A stretch of DNA of 64,000 nt, from NCBI RefSeq assembly GCF_020510685.1, contig NZ_CP075185.1:4481001-4545000 (forward strand), given 5' to 3'. The position numbers and the translations under genes were made by a program. Source of the DNA: Dechloromonas denitrificans (GTDB taxonomy: Bacteria; Pseudomonadota; Gammaproteobacteria; Burkholderiales; Rhodocyclaceae). Every line of letters begins with the position of its first letter. The stretch's first letter is position 1. Below, in pieces: positions 37,912 to 45,877 of this stretch. The notes below the pieces were generated by a model that ran no database searches, was not told where the DNA came from, and saw only the letters and a program-made list of their open reading frames with translations.

Positions 37912-40014
37912 ATGAAGCAAGTGGCACCTTCACCGTTGGCGATCGCTCTTTGCGCAGTTTTTTTCCCCGCCACTAGCATGGCCGCCGATCAGGCGCTCGG
38001 CGAGGTCACCGTGACCGCCACCCGCGAAGGACAACTGGTTGCCGAAACCCCGGCGAGCATCGGGGTGATCAAGGACAAGACCCTGCGCGAAGTGCGCCCG
38101 ACCCACCCGTCGGAAATCATGAGCCAGGTGCCCGGCGTCTGGGTCAATGTGACCGGCGGCGAAGGCCACCAGACGGCGATCCGCCAGCCGCTGACCACCA
38201 GCCCGGTGTACCTCTATCTGGAGGACGGCATCCCGACCCGGTCCACCGGCTTCTTCAATCACAATGCCTTGTACGAGGTGAATCTGCCGATGGCCGGCGG
38301 CATCGAGATCAACAAGGGGCCGGGCAGTGCGCTCTACGGCTCCGACGCAATCGGCGGCGTGATCAACGTACTGACCCGCCGGCCGCCGACCGGGCCGGAA
38401 ATCGACGGCTCCCTCGAGGCCGGCTCCTACGGCTGGAAACGGGCGATGATCACCGGCGGCAATGCCTTCGGCGACCACGCCTTCCGCGCCGATCTCAATC
38501 TCAGCCATACCGACGGCTGGCGCGACAGCACCGCCTACGACCGGCAGAGCGGCACGCTGCGCTGGGATAGCGCGATCGGCAACGATGCCGTGCTGAAAAC
38601 AGTCGCCACCTTTTCCAACATCGACCAGGAAACCGCCGGCAGTTCGGCCATTTCCAAAAACGACTACGAAAACAACCCGCGCACCAACTACACGCCGATC
38701 TCGCTGCGCAAGGTCCAGGCCGTTCGCCTGTCGACCGCCTACGAGAAGGAATCCGGCGATTCGCTGTTGAGCATCACCCCCTATTACCGCTACAACTCGA
38801 TGGATTTGCTGGCCAACTGGTCGCTGGCCTACGACCCGACGCGCTACACCAGCGAAAACCAGTCGCTCGGCGCCCAGATCAAATACCGCCAGGATTTCGC
38901 TCCGCTGCGCACGCGCCTGATCGTCGGCGTCGATATCGACAACAGCCCGGGCAGCCGCGTCGAAGACGCCATCACCACCACCCAGGCAGGCAGCGGTTAT
39001 AGGGCGATCTATACCGCTTACCGCATCGGCGCCCGGGTCTACGATTACGACGTCACCTATCGCGGCATTTCGCCCTATGTGCATGGCGAGATTTCACCGC
39101 TGCAGAAGCTTCGGGTCACCGCCGGCCTGCGTTACGACGCGGTCAGCTACCAGTACAGCAATCGCATGGCGAGCGCGCCGGTCCTCGCCGGCGGCCGTTA
39201 CTACGGTCAGGTCGGCGATACCAACATCGATTTCCAGCATCTCAGCCCGAAGCTCGGGGCGACCTATGCCTTCACCGACTCACTGAACGGCTTTGTCGCC
39301 TACAACCACGCCTTCCGTACCCCGTCCGAAGGCCAGCTCTTCCGGCCCGCCGCGGCCACCTCGGCGAGCCTGGCGCGGGCTGCCGCCGACGCCGCCCAGC
39401 AACTCAAGCCGATCAAGGTCGACAGCTACGAAATCGGCTTGCGCGGCAAGCTCGGCAGTACGGTAAATTACGAGATTTCGGCCTATCACATGACCAAGAA
39501 GGACGACATCCTCAGTTACAAGGATCCGCTCAGCAATGTCACGACCGCGACCAACGCCGGCAAGACCCTGCACCGCGGCGTCGAAGTCGGCCTCGGCGCC
39601 CAGCTGGCCTCCTTGTGGCGGTTCGACAGCGCCTTCTCCTACGCCAAGCACACCTACGAGACATGGAAAATCGGCAGCACCGACTACAGCGGCAGGGAAA
39701 TGGAAATCGCCCCGCGCGTCGTCGCCAACACCCGCCTGAGCTACGGCGAGGCGAAAAGCGGCCTGGCCCAACTGGAATGGATGCATTTCGGCAGCTGGTG
39801 GTCGGATCAGGCCAACACCGCCAAGTACCCGGGACACGATCTGCTGAACCTGCGCGGCCAGTATCCGCTGGCCCGCGACATGAACCTCTTCGCCAACGTC
39901 CATAACCTGGCCGACAAGCGCTACGCCGAAAGTACCAGCGTCACCTCGGGGTTCGAGACCTTCGCCCCCGGCCTGCCGCGCACCCTCACCGTCGGGGTCC
40001 AGGCCAAATGGTAG
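37912..40014 (+). CDS. TonB-dependent receptor of unknown ligand
   Basis: Outer-membrane receptor of 700 residues with a signal peptide (cleavage near SMAAD), a TonB-box-like stretch (EVTVTAT), a plug domain (PSEIMSQVPGVWVNVTGGEG, INKGPGSALYGSDAIGGVINVLTRR) and a barrel ending in KW. ATG codons stand at 37909 and 37912; spacing from AGGA favours the second. The propeller, thioredoxin and TonB genes follow with almost no gaps, so the four form an operon. The upstream Fnr-like site shared with the copper receptor suggests a metal or metal-complex ligand. Confidence 0.88.
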   Translation: MKQVAPSPLAIALCAVFFPATSMAADQALGEVTVTATREGQLVAETPASIGVIKDKTLREVRPTHPSEIMSQVPGVWVNVTGGEGHQTAIRQPLTTSPVYLYLEDGIPTRSTGFFNHNALYEVNLPMAGGIEINKGPGSALYGSDAIGGVINVLTRRPPTGPEIDGSLEAGSYGWKRAMITGGNAFGDHAFRADLNLSHTDGWRDSTAYDRQSGTLRWDSAIGNDAVLKTVATFSNIDQETAGSSAISKNDYENNPRTNYTPISLRKVQAVRLSTAYEKESGDSLLSITPYYRYNSMDLLANWSLAYDPTRYTSENQSLGAQIKYRQDFAPLRTRLIVGVDIDNSPGSRVEDAITTTQAGSGYRAIYTAYRIGARVYDYDVTYRGISPYVHGEISPLQKLRVTAGLRYDAVSYQYSNRMASAPVLAGGRYYGQVGDTNIDFQHLSPKLGATYAFTDSLNGFVAYNHAFRTPSEGQLFRPAAATSASLARAAADAAQQLKPIKVDSYEIGLRGKLGSTVNYEISAYHMTKKDDILSYKDPLSNVTTATNAGKTLHRGVEVGLGAQLASLWRFDSAFSYAKHTYETWKIGSTDYSGREMEIAPRVVANTRLSYGEAKSGLAQLEWMHFGSWWSDQANTAKYPGHDLLNLRGQYPLARDMNLFANVHNLADKRYAESTSVTSGFETFAPGLPRTLTVGVQAKW

Positions 40015-41195
40015 GCGCCATTGTCACGCTGCTGGCCGGCTGCCTGATCGCCACCAGGGCCGCCGCCCATGAACCGGCCGGCCATGCGGCAGGCAAACCG
40101 GATTTTTCCCGGATGTGGCAGGAGCGCCTGGAGAGCGCCCCGCGCCTGGCAGTGGCCGCCACTTTCGATGCCAATGGCCGGCTGTGGCTGGCGCGCACGG
40201 TCGGCAAACAATTGCAGGTCAGCCATTCGGATGACGCCGGCCAGCATTTTTCGCCGGCGGTTACGGTCAACCGCGAGCCGGAGCTGATTTCCGCCGATGG
40301 CGAAGCCCGCCCGGCGATCGCCGTGGTCGATCAGCGGGTCTATCTGAGCTGGACCCAGCCTCTGCCGCAAGCCTTCGCCGGCCACATCCGCTTTGCCGCC
40401 TCGGCCGATGGCGGCGCGACCTTCGCCGAGCCGCTGACCATCAACGACAATCGGCAAGCCATCACCCACCGCTTCAATGCCATGCTCGCCAACGAGCACG
40501 GCGTCACCATGGCCTGGATCGACAAGCGCGACGGCGACGGCCAGCCGGCCTACCGCGGCGCCGCGATCTACACCGCCCAGTCGACCGACGGCGGACGCAG
40601 TTTTGCCGCCAACCGCAAGCTCGCCGACCATTCCTGCGAATGCTGCCGGATCGGCCTGGCCGCCGACCGCGATGGCACGCCGCTGGCCTTCTGGCGGCAC
40701 ATTTTCGGCCGCAACGAACGCGATTTCGCCATCGCCCGCCTCGGCGAACCCTTGCAGCGCGCCTCGACCGACGGCTGGGCCATTGACGCCTGCCCGCATC
40801 ACGGCGGCAGCTTGGCCGTCGATGAGCAGGGCGGCCGGCACATCGCCTGGTTCACCGGCGCCGCCAAATCGCCCGGCCTGCATTACCGGCGCATCGACGG
40901 CGAGCGGATGAGCGTTCCGCTGTCCTTTGGCGACCTCGATGCCCAAGCCGGCCATCCGGCCGTCGCCACGGCCGGCAGCGGCATCGATCTGGTCTGGCGC
41001 GAATTCGACGGGCGCGAAAACCGCATCGTCGCCATCCATTCCGCCGACCGCGGCCAGACCTGGAGCAAGCCGATGCGCCTCGCCGCCACCGCCGGCGCCG
41101 CCGACGACCCGCTGCTGATCAACGGCCGCGGCGCAATCTGGCTGATCTGGAATACCGCCGACAACGGCCTGAAGATCGTCCGCCTCGGCACATGA
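40008..41195 (+). CDS. Exported sialidase-like beta-propeller protein with Cys/His clusters
   Basis: Protein of 395 residues with an N-terminal export signal. LLAGC near residue 12 could be a lipobox, or cleavage may occur after ATRAAA. The body is a BNR/sialidase-type propeller with Asp-box-like repeats (SHSDDAGQHFS, AASADGGATFAE, AQSTDGGRSFAA, HSADRGQTWSK). Two unusual clusters stand out, CECC near residue 211 and CPHHGG near 264, which look more like metal ligands than a sialidase active site. It overlaps the receptor end by seven bases and the thioredoxin gene by four, so it is translationally coupled to an uptake operon. Confidence 0.75.
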   Translation: MVGAIVTLLAGCLIATRAAAHEPAGHAAGKPDFSRMWQERLESAPRLAVAATFDANGRLWLARTVGKQLQVSHSDDAGQHFSPAVTVNREPELISADGEARPAIAVVDQRVYLSWTQPLPQAFAGHIRFAASADGGATFAEPLTINDNRQAITHRFNAMLANEHGVTMAWIDKRDGDGQPAYRGAAIYTAQSTDGGRSFAANRKLADHSCECCRIGLAADRDGTPLAFWRHIFGRNERDFAIARLGEPLQRASTDGWAIDACPHHGGSLAVDEQGGRHIAWFTGAAKSPGLHYRRIDGERMSVPLSFGDLDAQAGHPAVATAGSGIDLVWREFDGRENRIVAIHSADRGQTWSKPMRLAATAGAADDPLLINGRGAIWLIWNTADNGLKIVRLGT

Positions 41196-41656
41196 AAACG
41201 CTCGCCCTGCTCCTCCTGCTGTTTTCGGCAAGCAGCCATGCCGAGATCCGGCCCTTCGTGCCGGGCAGCCTGCAACAAATCCAGGCCGAACAGGCCGGAA
41301 AGCCGTTCATCCTGGCCCTTTGGTCCGCCACCTGCATCCATTGCCCGGGCGAACTGAAGACCTTGGCCAAACTAGCCCGCCGACATCCGCGCCTGAACAT
41401 CGTCCTGCTCGCCACCGACACCCCGGACGAGGCCGCGCAACTGGAAAAGCTCGCCCTCGGCTACGGTCTCGGCAAGCAGGCGCAATGGGTTTTCGCCGAC
41501 CCGCAGCCGGAAAAGCTGCGCTACCAGATCGACCGCCGCTGGTTCGGCGAACTGCCGCGCACCTATTTTTTCGACCGCAACCACCAGCGCACTGCCAGCT
41601 CCGGAGTCATCCCGGTTGAGCAACTCGAACACTGGGTCGGCGAACACGTAAAATAA
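41192..41656 (+). CDS. Exported TlpA-like thioredoxin-fold protein
   Basis: Protein of 154 residues with a signal peptide (LLLLLFSASSHA) and a thioredoxin fold. The redox motif CIHC lies in LALWSATCIHCPGEL, and the cis-Pro region is GELPRTYFFDRN. It should act in the periplasm as a thiol reductase, plausibly keeping the Cys clusters of the neighbouring propeller protein reduced or delivering metal. The start overlaps the propeller stop (ATGA), and tonB follows four bases later. Confidence 0.82.
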   Translation: MKTLALLLLLFSASSHAEIRPFVPGSLQQIQAEQAGKPFILALWSATCIHCPGELKTLAKLARRHPRLNIVLLATDTPDEAAQLEKLALGYGLGKQAQWVFADPQPEKLRYQIDRRWFGELPRTYFFDRNHQRTASSGVIPVEQLEHWVGEHVK

Positions 41657-41660
41657 CGCT

Positions 41661-42344
41661 ATGGTCAGCAATCGCCTTTCCCTCGAATCAGGCCCACCCG
41701 AATGGCGGCGGAGCGGCCATTTTTTCCTCGCGGCCGCGCTGCTGCACGGGCTGATCCTGTTCTATCCGCTGAAGCTCGCCATCGACCAGCTGGAAATTCC
41801 GCCACCCGCCACCATCGCAGTTCGCCTGCTCGAGCCGGCGCCGCCGCAGCAGGCCCCAACGCCCGCCCAGAAGCCAGTTCCGGTTGCCCAGCCAACGGTC
41901 AGCCGGCAGCGTGAGCGGCCGCAGCCGACCCCGCGTCCGTTACTCGCCATGCGCGCCGAGCAGGCCGTGCCATCCCCGACCTTTTCGGTACCGGCCCCGA
42001 GCGCCGCCCCGCCGGCTCCCCCGGCCGCTGCCCCGACGGCCAGCGCGGCACCGGTCACGGTCACCCCGGCCCGTTTCGACGCCGCCTATCTGCACAATCC
42101 CGAACCGAAATACCCGCCACTCTCCCGGCGCCTCGGCGAGGAAGGCAAGGTGTTGCTCAGGGTGCGGGTCAGCCGGGATGGTCAGCCGGCGACGATCGAT
42201 TTTGAAAAAAGCAGCAATTTCGAGCGGCTCGACGAAGCCGCCAAACAGGTTGTCGCGCGCTGGCGCTTCATTCCGGCGAAACGGGGCGACGAGGCGATCG
42301 AAGCCTCGGTGATCATTCCCATTGTCTTTCGGCTGGATGGTTGA
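41661..42344 (+). CDS. tonB: TonB energy transducer
   Basis: Protein of 227 residues: a single N-terminal transmembrane helix (FFLAAALLHGLILFYPLKLAI), a Pro/Ala-rich periplasmic spacer (about residues 45-135) and a C-terminal TonB domain (NPEPKYPPLSRRLGEEGKVLLRVRVSRDGQPATIDFEKSSNFERLDEAA). It closes the receptor operon, so the locus carries its own transducer. No exbB or exbD is adjacent, so it must use ExbBD encoded elsewhere. Confidence 0.92.
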   Translation: MVSNRLSLESGPPEWRRSGHFFLAAALLHGLILFYPLKLAIDQLEIPPPATIAVRLLEPAPPQQAPTPAQKPVPVAQPTVSRQRERPQPTPRPLLAMRAEQAVPSPTFSVPAPSAAPPAPPAAAPTASAAPVTVTPARFDAAYLHNPEPKYPPLSRRLGEEGKVLLRVRVSRDGQPATIDFEKSSNFERLDEAAKQVVARWRFIPAKRGDEAIEASVIIPIVFRLDG

Positions 42345-42359
42345 GGCAGGCCGGACGTG

Positions 42360-42650
42360 ACGACGGGGACCGAAGTCCCCGCCGGCTATCTTTGGTAACA
42401 AGGCTCCAGCAGCCCCGGCTGAAAGCTTATGCAGCTACAGCGAAACGCTCATCGTTGGCGTTTGAGAATTTGCTTCATTAACGTCGATCGCCTGACGAGT
42501 TGCCTGCGCACCTTTGCCCGCCCTGTCGAAGCCAGTACACCCCCATCTAAAGACACCGGAATGCCCTTAGGTGGAGGTGAGGGGAATCGAACCCCTGTCC
42601 AGAACGCCTCCAGATTGCCGGAATTACAACCATGCTTCGAATTATGGGGG
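42360..42650 (-). ncRNA. ssrA: Permuted two-piece tmRNA
   Basis: On the minus strand the acceptor piece comes first. Its T arm (AGGGGTTCGATTCCCCT) and 3' strand CACCTCCACC end at 42570. After only 25 bases the coding piece starts at 42544 with GGGGGTGTACTGGCTTCGAC, the usual tmRNA 5' sequence, and its GGGGGTG pairs with CACCTCC (one G-U). The tag codons run from 42459 down to 42430 and read ANDERFAVAA, with TAA at 42427-42429. The 3' CCA is not fully encoded. The GGGGAC/GTCCCC hairpin at 42366-42381 may be the 3' end. Both outer boundaries are approximate. The RNA rescues stalled ribosomes. Confidence 0.88.
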
Positions 42651-42700
42651 CGGGGGGGGCGATTTACAAGAGCCGACCCCGGAGCAATTTTTCAATCGCC

Positions 42701-43297
42701 TCAGAGTTCCCGTTCGGCACTGAGCAGGCGCTCGCAGTAGCGGGCGATCAGATCGACTTCGAGATTCACCCGGCTGCCCGGCTGGAGATTGTTCAGCGTC
42801 GTATTTTCCAGCGTGTGCGGGATCAGGTTGATGGTAAACACCTGGCCGCTGACCTCGTTGGTGGTCAGGCTGACGCCATTGACGGTGACCGATCCCTTGC
42901 GCGCGATGTAGCGGGCGATTTCCTTCGGGGCGAGGATTTCCAGCATCCGGTTGTCACCGACCGGCTCGAAACGCAGCACTTCGCCGACTCCATCGACGTG
43001 GCCGGAAACCAGATGGCCGCCCAGCCGATCGGCCAGACGCAACGCCTTTTCCAGATTGACCGGGCCGGGCGCGTCGAGACCGACGGTGCACGACAGCGTT
43101 TCGGGCGAGACATCGACCATGAATTGGTTGGCGTCCTTGGCCACCACGGTCAGGCAGACCCCGTTGTGGGCGATCGAGTCGCCCAGCGCGACATCGTCGA
43201 GGCCAAGCGTGCCGGCCTCGACATGCAGACGGAAGCCGACTTCGCGGGCGGTGAGGTGAGTGATGCGGCCAACCGCCGCGATGATCCCAGAGAACAT
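42701..43297 (-). CDS. ribE: Riboflavin synthase (alpha chain)
   Basis: Protein of 198 residues made of two lumazine-binding repeats, beginning MFSGIIAAVGRI. Signatures are SIAHNGVCLTVV in the first repeat and GSVTVNGVSLTTNEV in the second, with GHVDGVGEV between them. It dismutates two 6,7-dimethyl-8-ribityllumazine molecules to riboflavin. It is monocistronic here. The upstream 125 bases show no FMN riboswitch core. Confidence 0.95.
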   Translation of the reverse strand: MFSGIIAAVGRITHLTAREVGFRLHVEAGTLGLDDVALGDSIAHNGVCLTVVAKDANQFMVDVSPETLSCTVGLDAPGPVNLEKALRLADRLGGHLVSGHVDGVGEVLRFEPVGDNRMLEILAPKEIARYIARKGSVTVNGVSLTTNEVSGQVFTINLIPHTLENTTLNNLQPGSRVNLEVDLIARYCERLLSAEREL

Positions 43298-43422
43298 GGC
43301 AGAACCCGTTTGCGTAAAGGGGCAAACTTTAGCACGGCCGCTTGACCGGACGACTTGCCAGAATGGCTCGTTGCCAATAGGGTTTCACCTTTGCGTAATC
43401 GATTCATCAAAGGGAGACAAAG

Positions 43423-44562
43423 TTGAACAAAACGCTACTCGCCGCACTGCTCTCAACCATCGCCGCCACTGCGCTGGCCGACATCAACGTCGGCGTCACG
43501 CTGTCGGCCACCGGCCCGGCCGCCTCGCTCGGCATACCGGAAAAGAACACCATCGACCTGTTGCCGAAAAGCATCGCCGGGCAGAAGGTCAATTACCTCG
43601 TGCTCGACGACGCATCCGACACCACCACGGCGGTCAAGAACACCAAGAAGCTGATCAGCGAAAACAAGGTCGACCTGATCATCGGCTCGACGACGACACC
43701 CAATTCGCTGGCCATGGTCGGCGTTGCCGCCGAGGGCGAGACGCCGATGATCGCCCTGGCCGCCTCGGCGCGCATCGTCGAGCCGATGGACGACAAGCGT
43801 AAATGGGTCTTCAAGACACCGCAGAACGATGCCCAGATGTCGACCGCGATCATCGAGCACATGACCAACAACAACGTCAAAACCGTGGCCTACATCGGTT
43901 TTTCCGACGCCTACGGCGAAGGTTGGTGGAACGAGTTCTCCAAGCTGGCCGAAGTGCGCAAGATCGCGCTGGTCGGCAACGAGCGCTTCAATCGCACCGA
44001 TACCACGGTAACCGGCCAGATCCTCAAGATCCTTTCCGCCAAGCCGGATGCCGTACTGATCGGCGGCGCCGGCACGCCGGCCGCGCTGCCGCAGAAATCG
44101 CTGAAGGAAAAGGGCTACAAGGGCATCATTTACCAGACGCACGGCGTCGCCAACAACGACTTCCTGCGCGTCTGCGGCAAGGATTGCGAAGGCACCGTGC
44201 TGCCAACCGGCCCGGTACTGGTCGCCGGGCAGTTGCCGGCCGACAATCCGGTGAAGAAATCGGCGACCGAATACGTCACCCGCTACGAAGCCGCCCACGG
44301 CAAGGGCAGCGTCAATGCCTTCGGCGGCTACGCCTGGGATGCCGGCCAGCTGTTGGCCGCCGCCGCGCCGCAGGCCCTGAAGACAGCGCAACCGGGCAGC
44401 CGTGAATTCCGTCTGGCGCTGCGCGATGCGCTGGAAGCGACGAAGAATGTCGCCGGTGCCCACGGCGTCTTCAACATGAGCGCCAGCGACCACCTCGGCC
44501 TCGATCAGCGGGCCCGGGTCATGGTCACCGTGCAGCAGGGCGCCTGGAAACTGGCCCGCTGA
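43423..44562 (+). CDS. LIV-type ABC transporter substrate-binding protein (first paralogue)
   Basis: Periplasmic binding protein of 379 residues with a signal peptide (LLAALLSTIAATALA) and mature start DINVGVTLSATGPAASLGIPEKN. The start is a TTG at 43423 with AGGGAG eight bases upstream; no ATG fits. It is closely related to the next gene, sharing long blocks such as PAALPQKSLKEKGYKG and QTHGVANNDFLRV. The second copy lacks the Cys pair seen here (VCGKDCEG; VGGKDVEG there), which may form a disulfide. Confidence 0.93.
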   Translation: MNKTLLAALLSTIAATALADINVGVTLSATGPAASLGIPEKNTIDLLPKSIAGQKVNYLVLDDASDTTTAVKNTKKLISENKVDLIIGSTTTPNSLAMVGVAAEGETPMIALAASARIVEPMDDKRKWVFKTPQNDAQMSTAIIEHMTNNNVKTVAYIGFSDAYGEGWWNEFSKLAEVRKIALVGNERFNRTDTTVTGQILKILSAKPDAVLIGGAGTPAALPQKSLKEKGYKGIIYQTHGVANNDFLRVCGKDCEGTVLPTGPVLVAGQLPADNPVKKSATEYVTRYEAAHGKGSVNAFGGYAWDAGQLLAAAAPQALKTAQPGSREFRLALRDALEATKNVAGAHGVFNMSASDHLGLDQRARVMVTVQQGAWKLAR

Positions 44563-44580
44563 ATCACCCGGCAACAGCTG

Positions 44581-44620
44581 GCACGCTGCGTCCGGCCAAT
44601 GCCGGCCAGACACGGCGTGC
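44581..44620 (+). terminator. Hairpin between the two binding-protein genes
   Basis: An imperfect 17-base stem (44581-44597 with 44604-44620; 14 Watson-Crick pairs, one wobble, two mismatches) closes a six-base loop. A short A/T stretch follows (TAAAATTT). It may attenuate transcription into the second binding-protein gene or protect the upstream message from 3' decay. Confidence 0.55.
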
Positions 44621-44654
44621 TAAAATTTCGCGTTACTCCTTTCGGAATAAGACC

Positions 44655-45794
44655 ATGCTAAAGAAACTGACTGTCGCCGTTCTCGCTGCTTTGTCCACCG
44701 CCGCCCTGGCCGACGTCAATGTCGGGGTTTCGGTTTCGGCCACCGGCCCGGCCGCTTCGCTCGGCATTCCGGAAAAGAACACCATCGCCCTGCTGCCGAC
44801 CAGCATCGGCGGCCAGAAGATCAATTACATCGTGCTCGACGATGCCACCGACCCGACGGCAGCGACCAAGAACATCAAGAAGCTGATCAGCGAAAACAAG
44901 GTCGACGTGATGATCGGTTCGACCACCACGCCGAACTCCCTGGCCATGATGGATGTCGCCGTCGATAACGAAACACCGCTGATTTCGATGGCCGGTTCCG
45001 CCATCGTCGTCGAGCCGGTGGATGCCAAGCGGCGCTGGGTCTTCAAGACGGCTCAGAACGATGCCCACATGGCGACCGCCATCGTCCAGCACATGACCGA
45101 CCGCAACGTCCAGACCGTCGCCTTCATCGGCTTTGCCGATGCCTACGGCGAAGGCTGGTACAAGGAGTTCGCCAAGATCGCCGAAGCCCGCAAGCTGAAG
45201 ATCGTCGCCAGCGAACGCTACCAGCGCAACGACACTTCGGTGACCGGCCAGACGCTGAAGATCATCGCCGCCAAGCCGGATGCCGTGCTGGTCGGCAGTG
45301 CCGGCACGCCGGCCGCGCTGCCGCAGAAATCGCTGAAGGAAAAGGGCTACAAGGGCCTGGTCTACCAGACGCACGGCGTCGCCAACAACGACTTCCTGCG
45401 CGTCGGTGGCAAGGATGTCGAAGGCGCCTTCCTGCCGGTCGGTCCGATGATGGTTGCGGCGCAACTGCCGAACGACAATCCGGTCAAGAAATCGGCGCTG
45501 GAATATGTCGGCAAGTACGAAGCCGCCCACGGCAAGGGCAGCGTCAGCTCCTTCGGCGGCCACGCCTGGGATGCCGGCGTGCTGCTGCAGAATGCCATTC
45601 CGCAGGCCTTGAAGGCCGGCAAGCCGGGCACCGTCGAATTCCGCCGCGCTCTGCGCGATGCGCTCGAAGGGACCAAGAATCTGGCCGGCGCGCACGGCGT
45701 TTTCAACATCACCGCAAACGACCACCAGGGTTTCGATCAGCGCGCCCGCGTTATGGCAACCATCGAAAACAACACCTGGAAGCTCGTCAAATAA
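44655..45794 (+). CDS. LIV-type ABC transporter substrate-binding protein (second paralogue)
   Basis: Periplasmic binding protein of 379 residues, the same length as its neighbour, with signal peptide LTVAVLAALSTAALA and mature start DVNVGVSVSATGPAASLG. The two are recent tandem paralogues. Differences cluster in segments that line the cleft in this family (for example ASARIVEPMDDKRK in the first, GSAIVVEPVDAKRR here), so they may bind different ligands for one permease. A strong hairpin follows the stop. Confidence 0.93.
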   Translation: MLKKLTVAVLAALSTAALADVNVGVSVSATGPAASLGIPEKNTIALLPTSIGGQKINYIVLDDATDPTAATKNIKKLISENKVDVMIGSTTTPNSLAMMDVAVDNETPLISMAGSAIVVEPVDAKRRWVFKTAQNDAHMATAIVQHMTDRNVQTVAFIGFADAYGEGWYKEFAKIAEARKLKIVASERYQRNDTSVTGQTLKIIAAKPDAVLVGSAGTPAALPQKSLKEKGYKGLVYQTHGVANNDFLRVGGKDVEGAFLPVGPMMVAAQLPNDNPVKKSALEYVGKYEAAHGKGSVSSFGGHAWDAGVLLQNAIPQALKAGKPGTVEFRRALRDALEGTKNLAGAHGVFNITANDHQGFDQRARVMATIENNTWKLVK

Positions 45795-45822
45795 TCTAGC
45801 CGTCGGCGTGCCGGCATAACAG

Positions 45823-45859
45823 CTGGCCCCTGCCGTGCCCAGGCACGGTTGCGGGCCAG
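45823..45859 (+). terminator. Hairpin between binding-protein and permease genes
   Basis: Two 7-base stems are stacked: CTGGCCC (45823-45829) with GGGCCAG (45853-45859), and CCGTGCC (45833-45839) with GGCACGG (45842-45848). TTGCCGTTTTGGG follows. It is a plausible partial terminator that would let binding proteins be made in excess over the permease and ATPases, a usual pattern in such operons. Confidence 0.6.
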
Positions 45860-45877
45860 TTGCCGTTTTGGGTAACT

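Noticed and set aside
42570..42600. tRNA-like T arm read as an ordinary tRNA
   Set aside because: No D arm or anticodon arm fits around it. The ANDERFAVAA tag and the GGGGGTGTACTGG 5' end nearby show it is the acceptor part of a permuted tmRNA.
43298..43422. FMN riboswitch before ribE
   Set aside because: The conserved FMN element core is not present on the minus strand in this gap.
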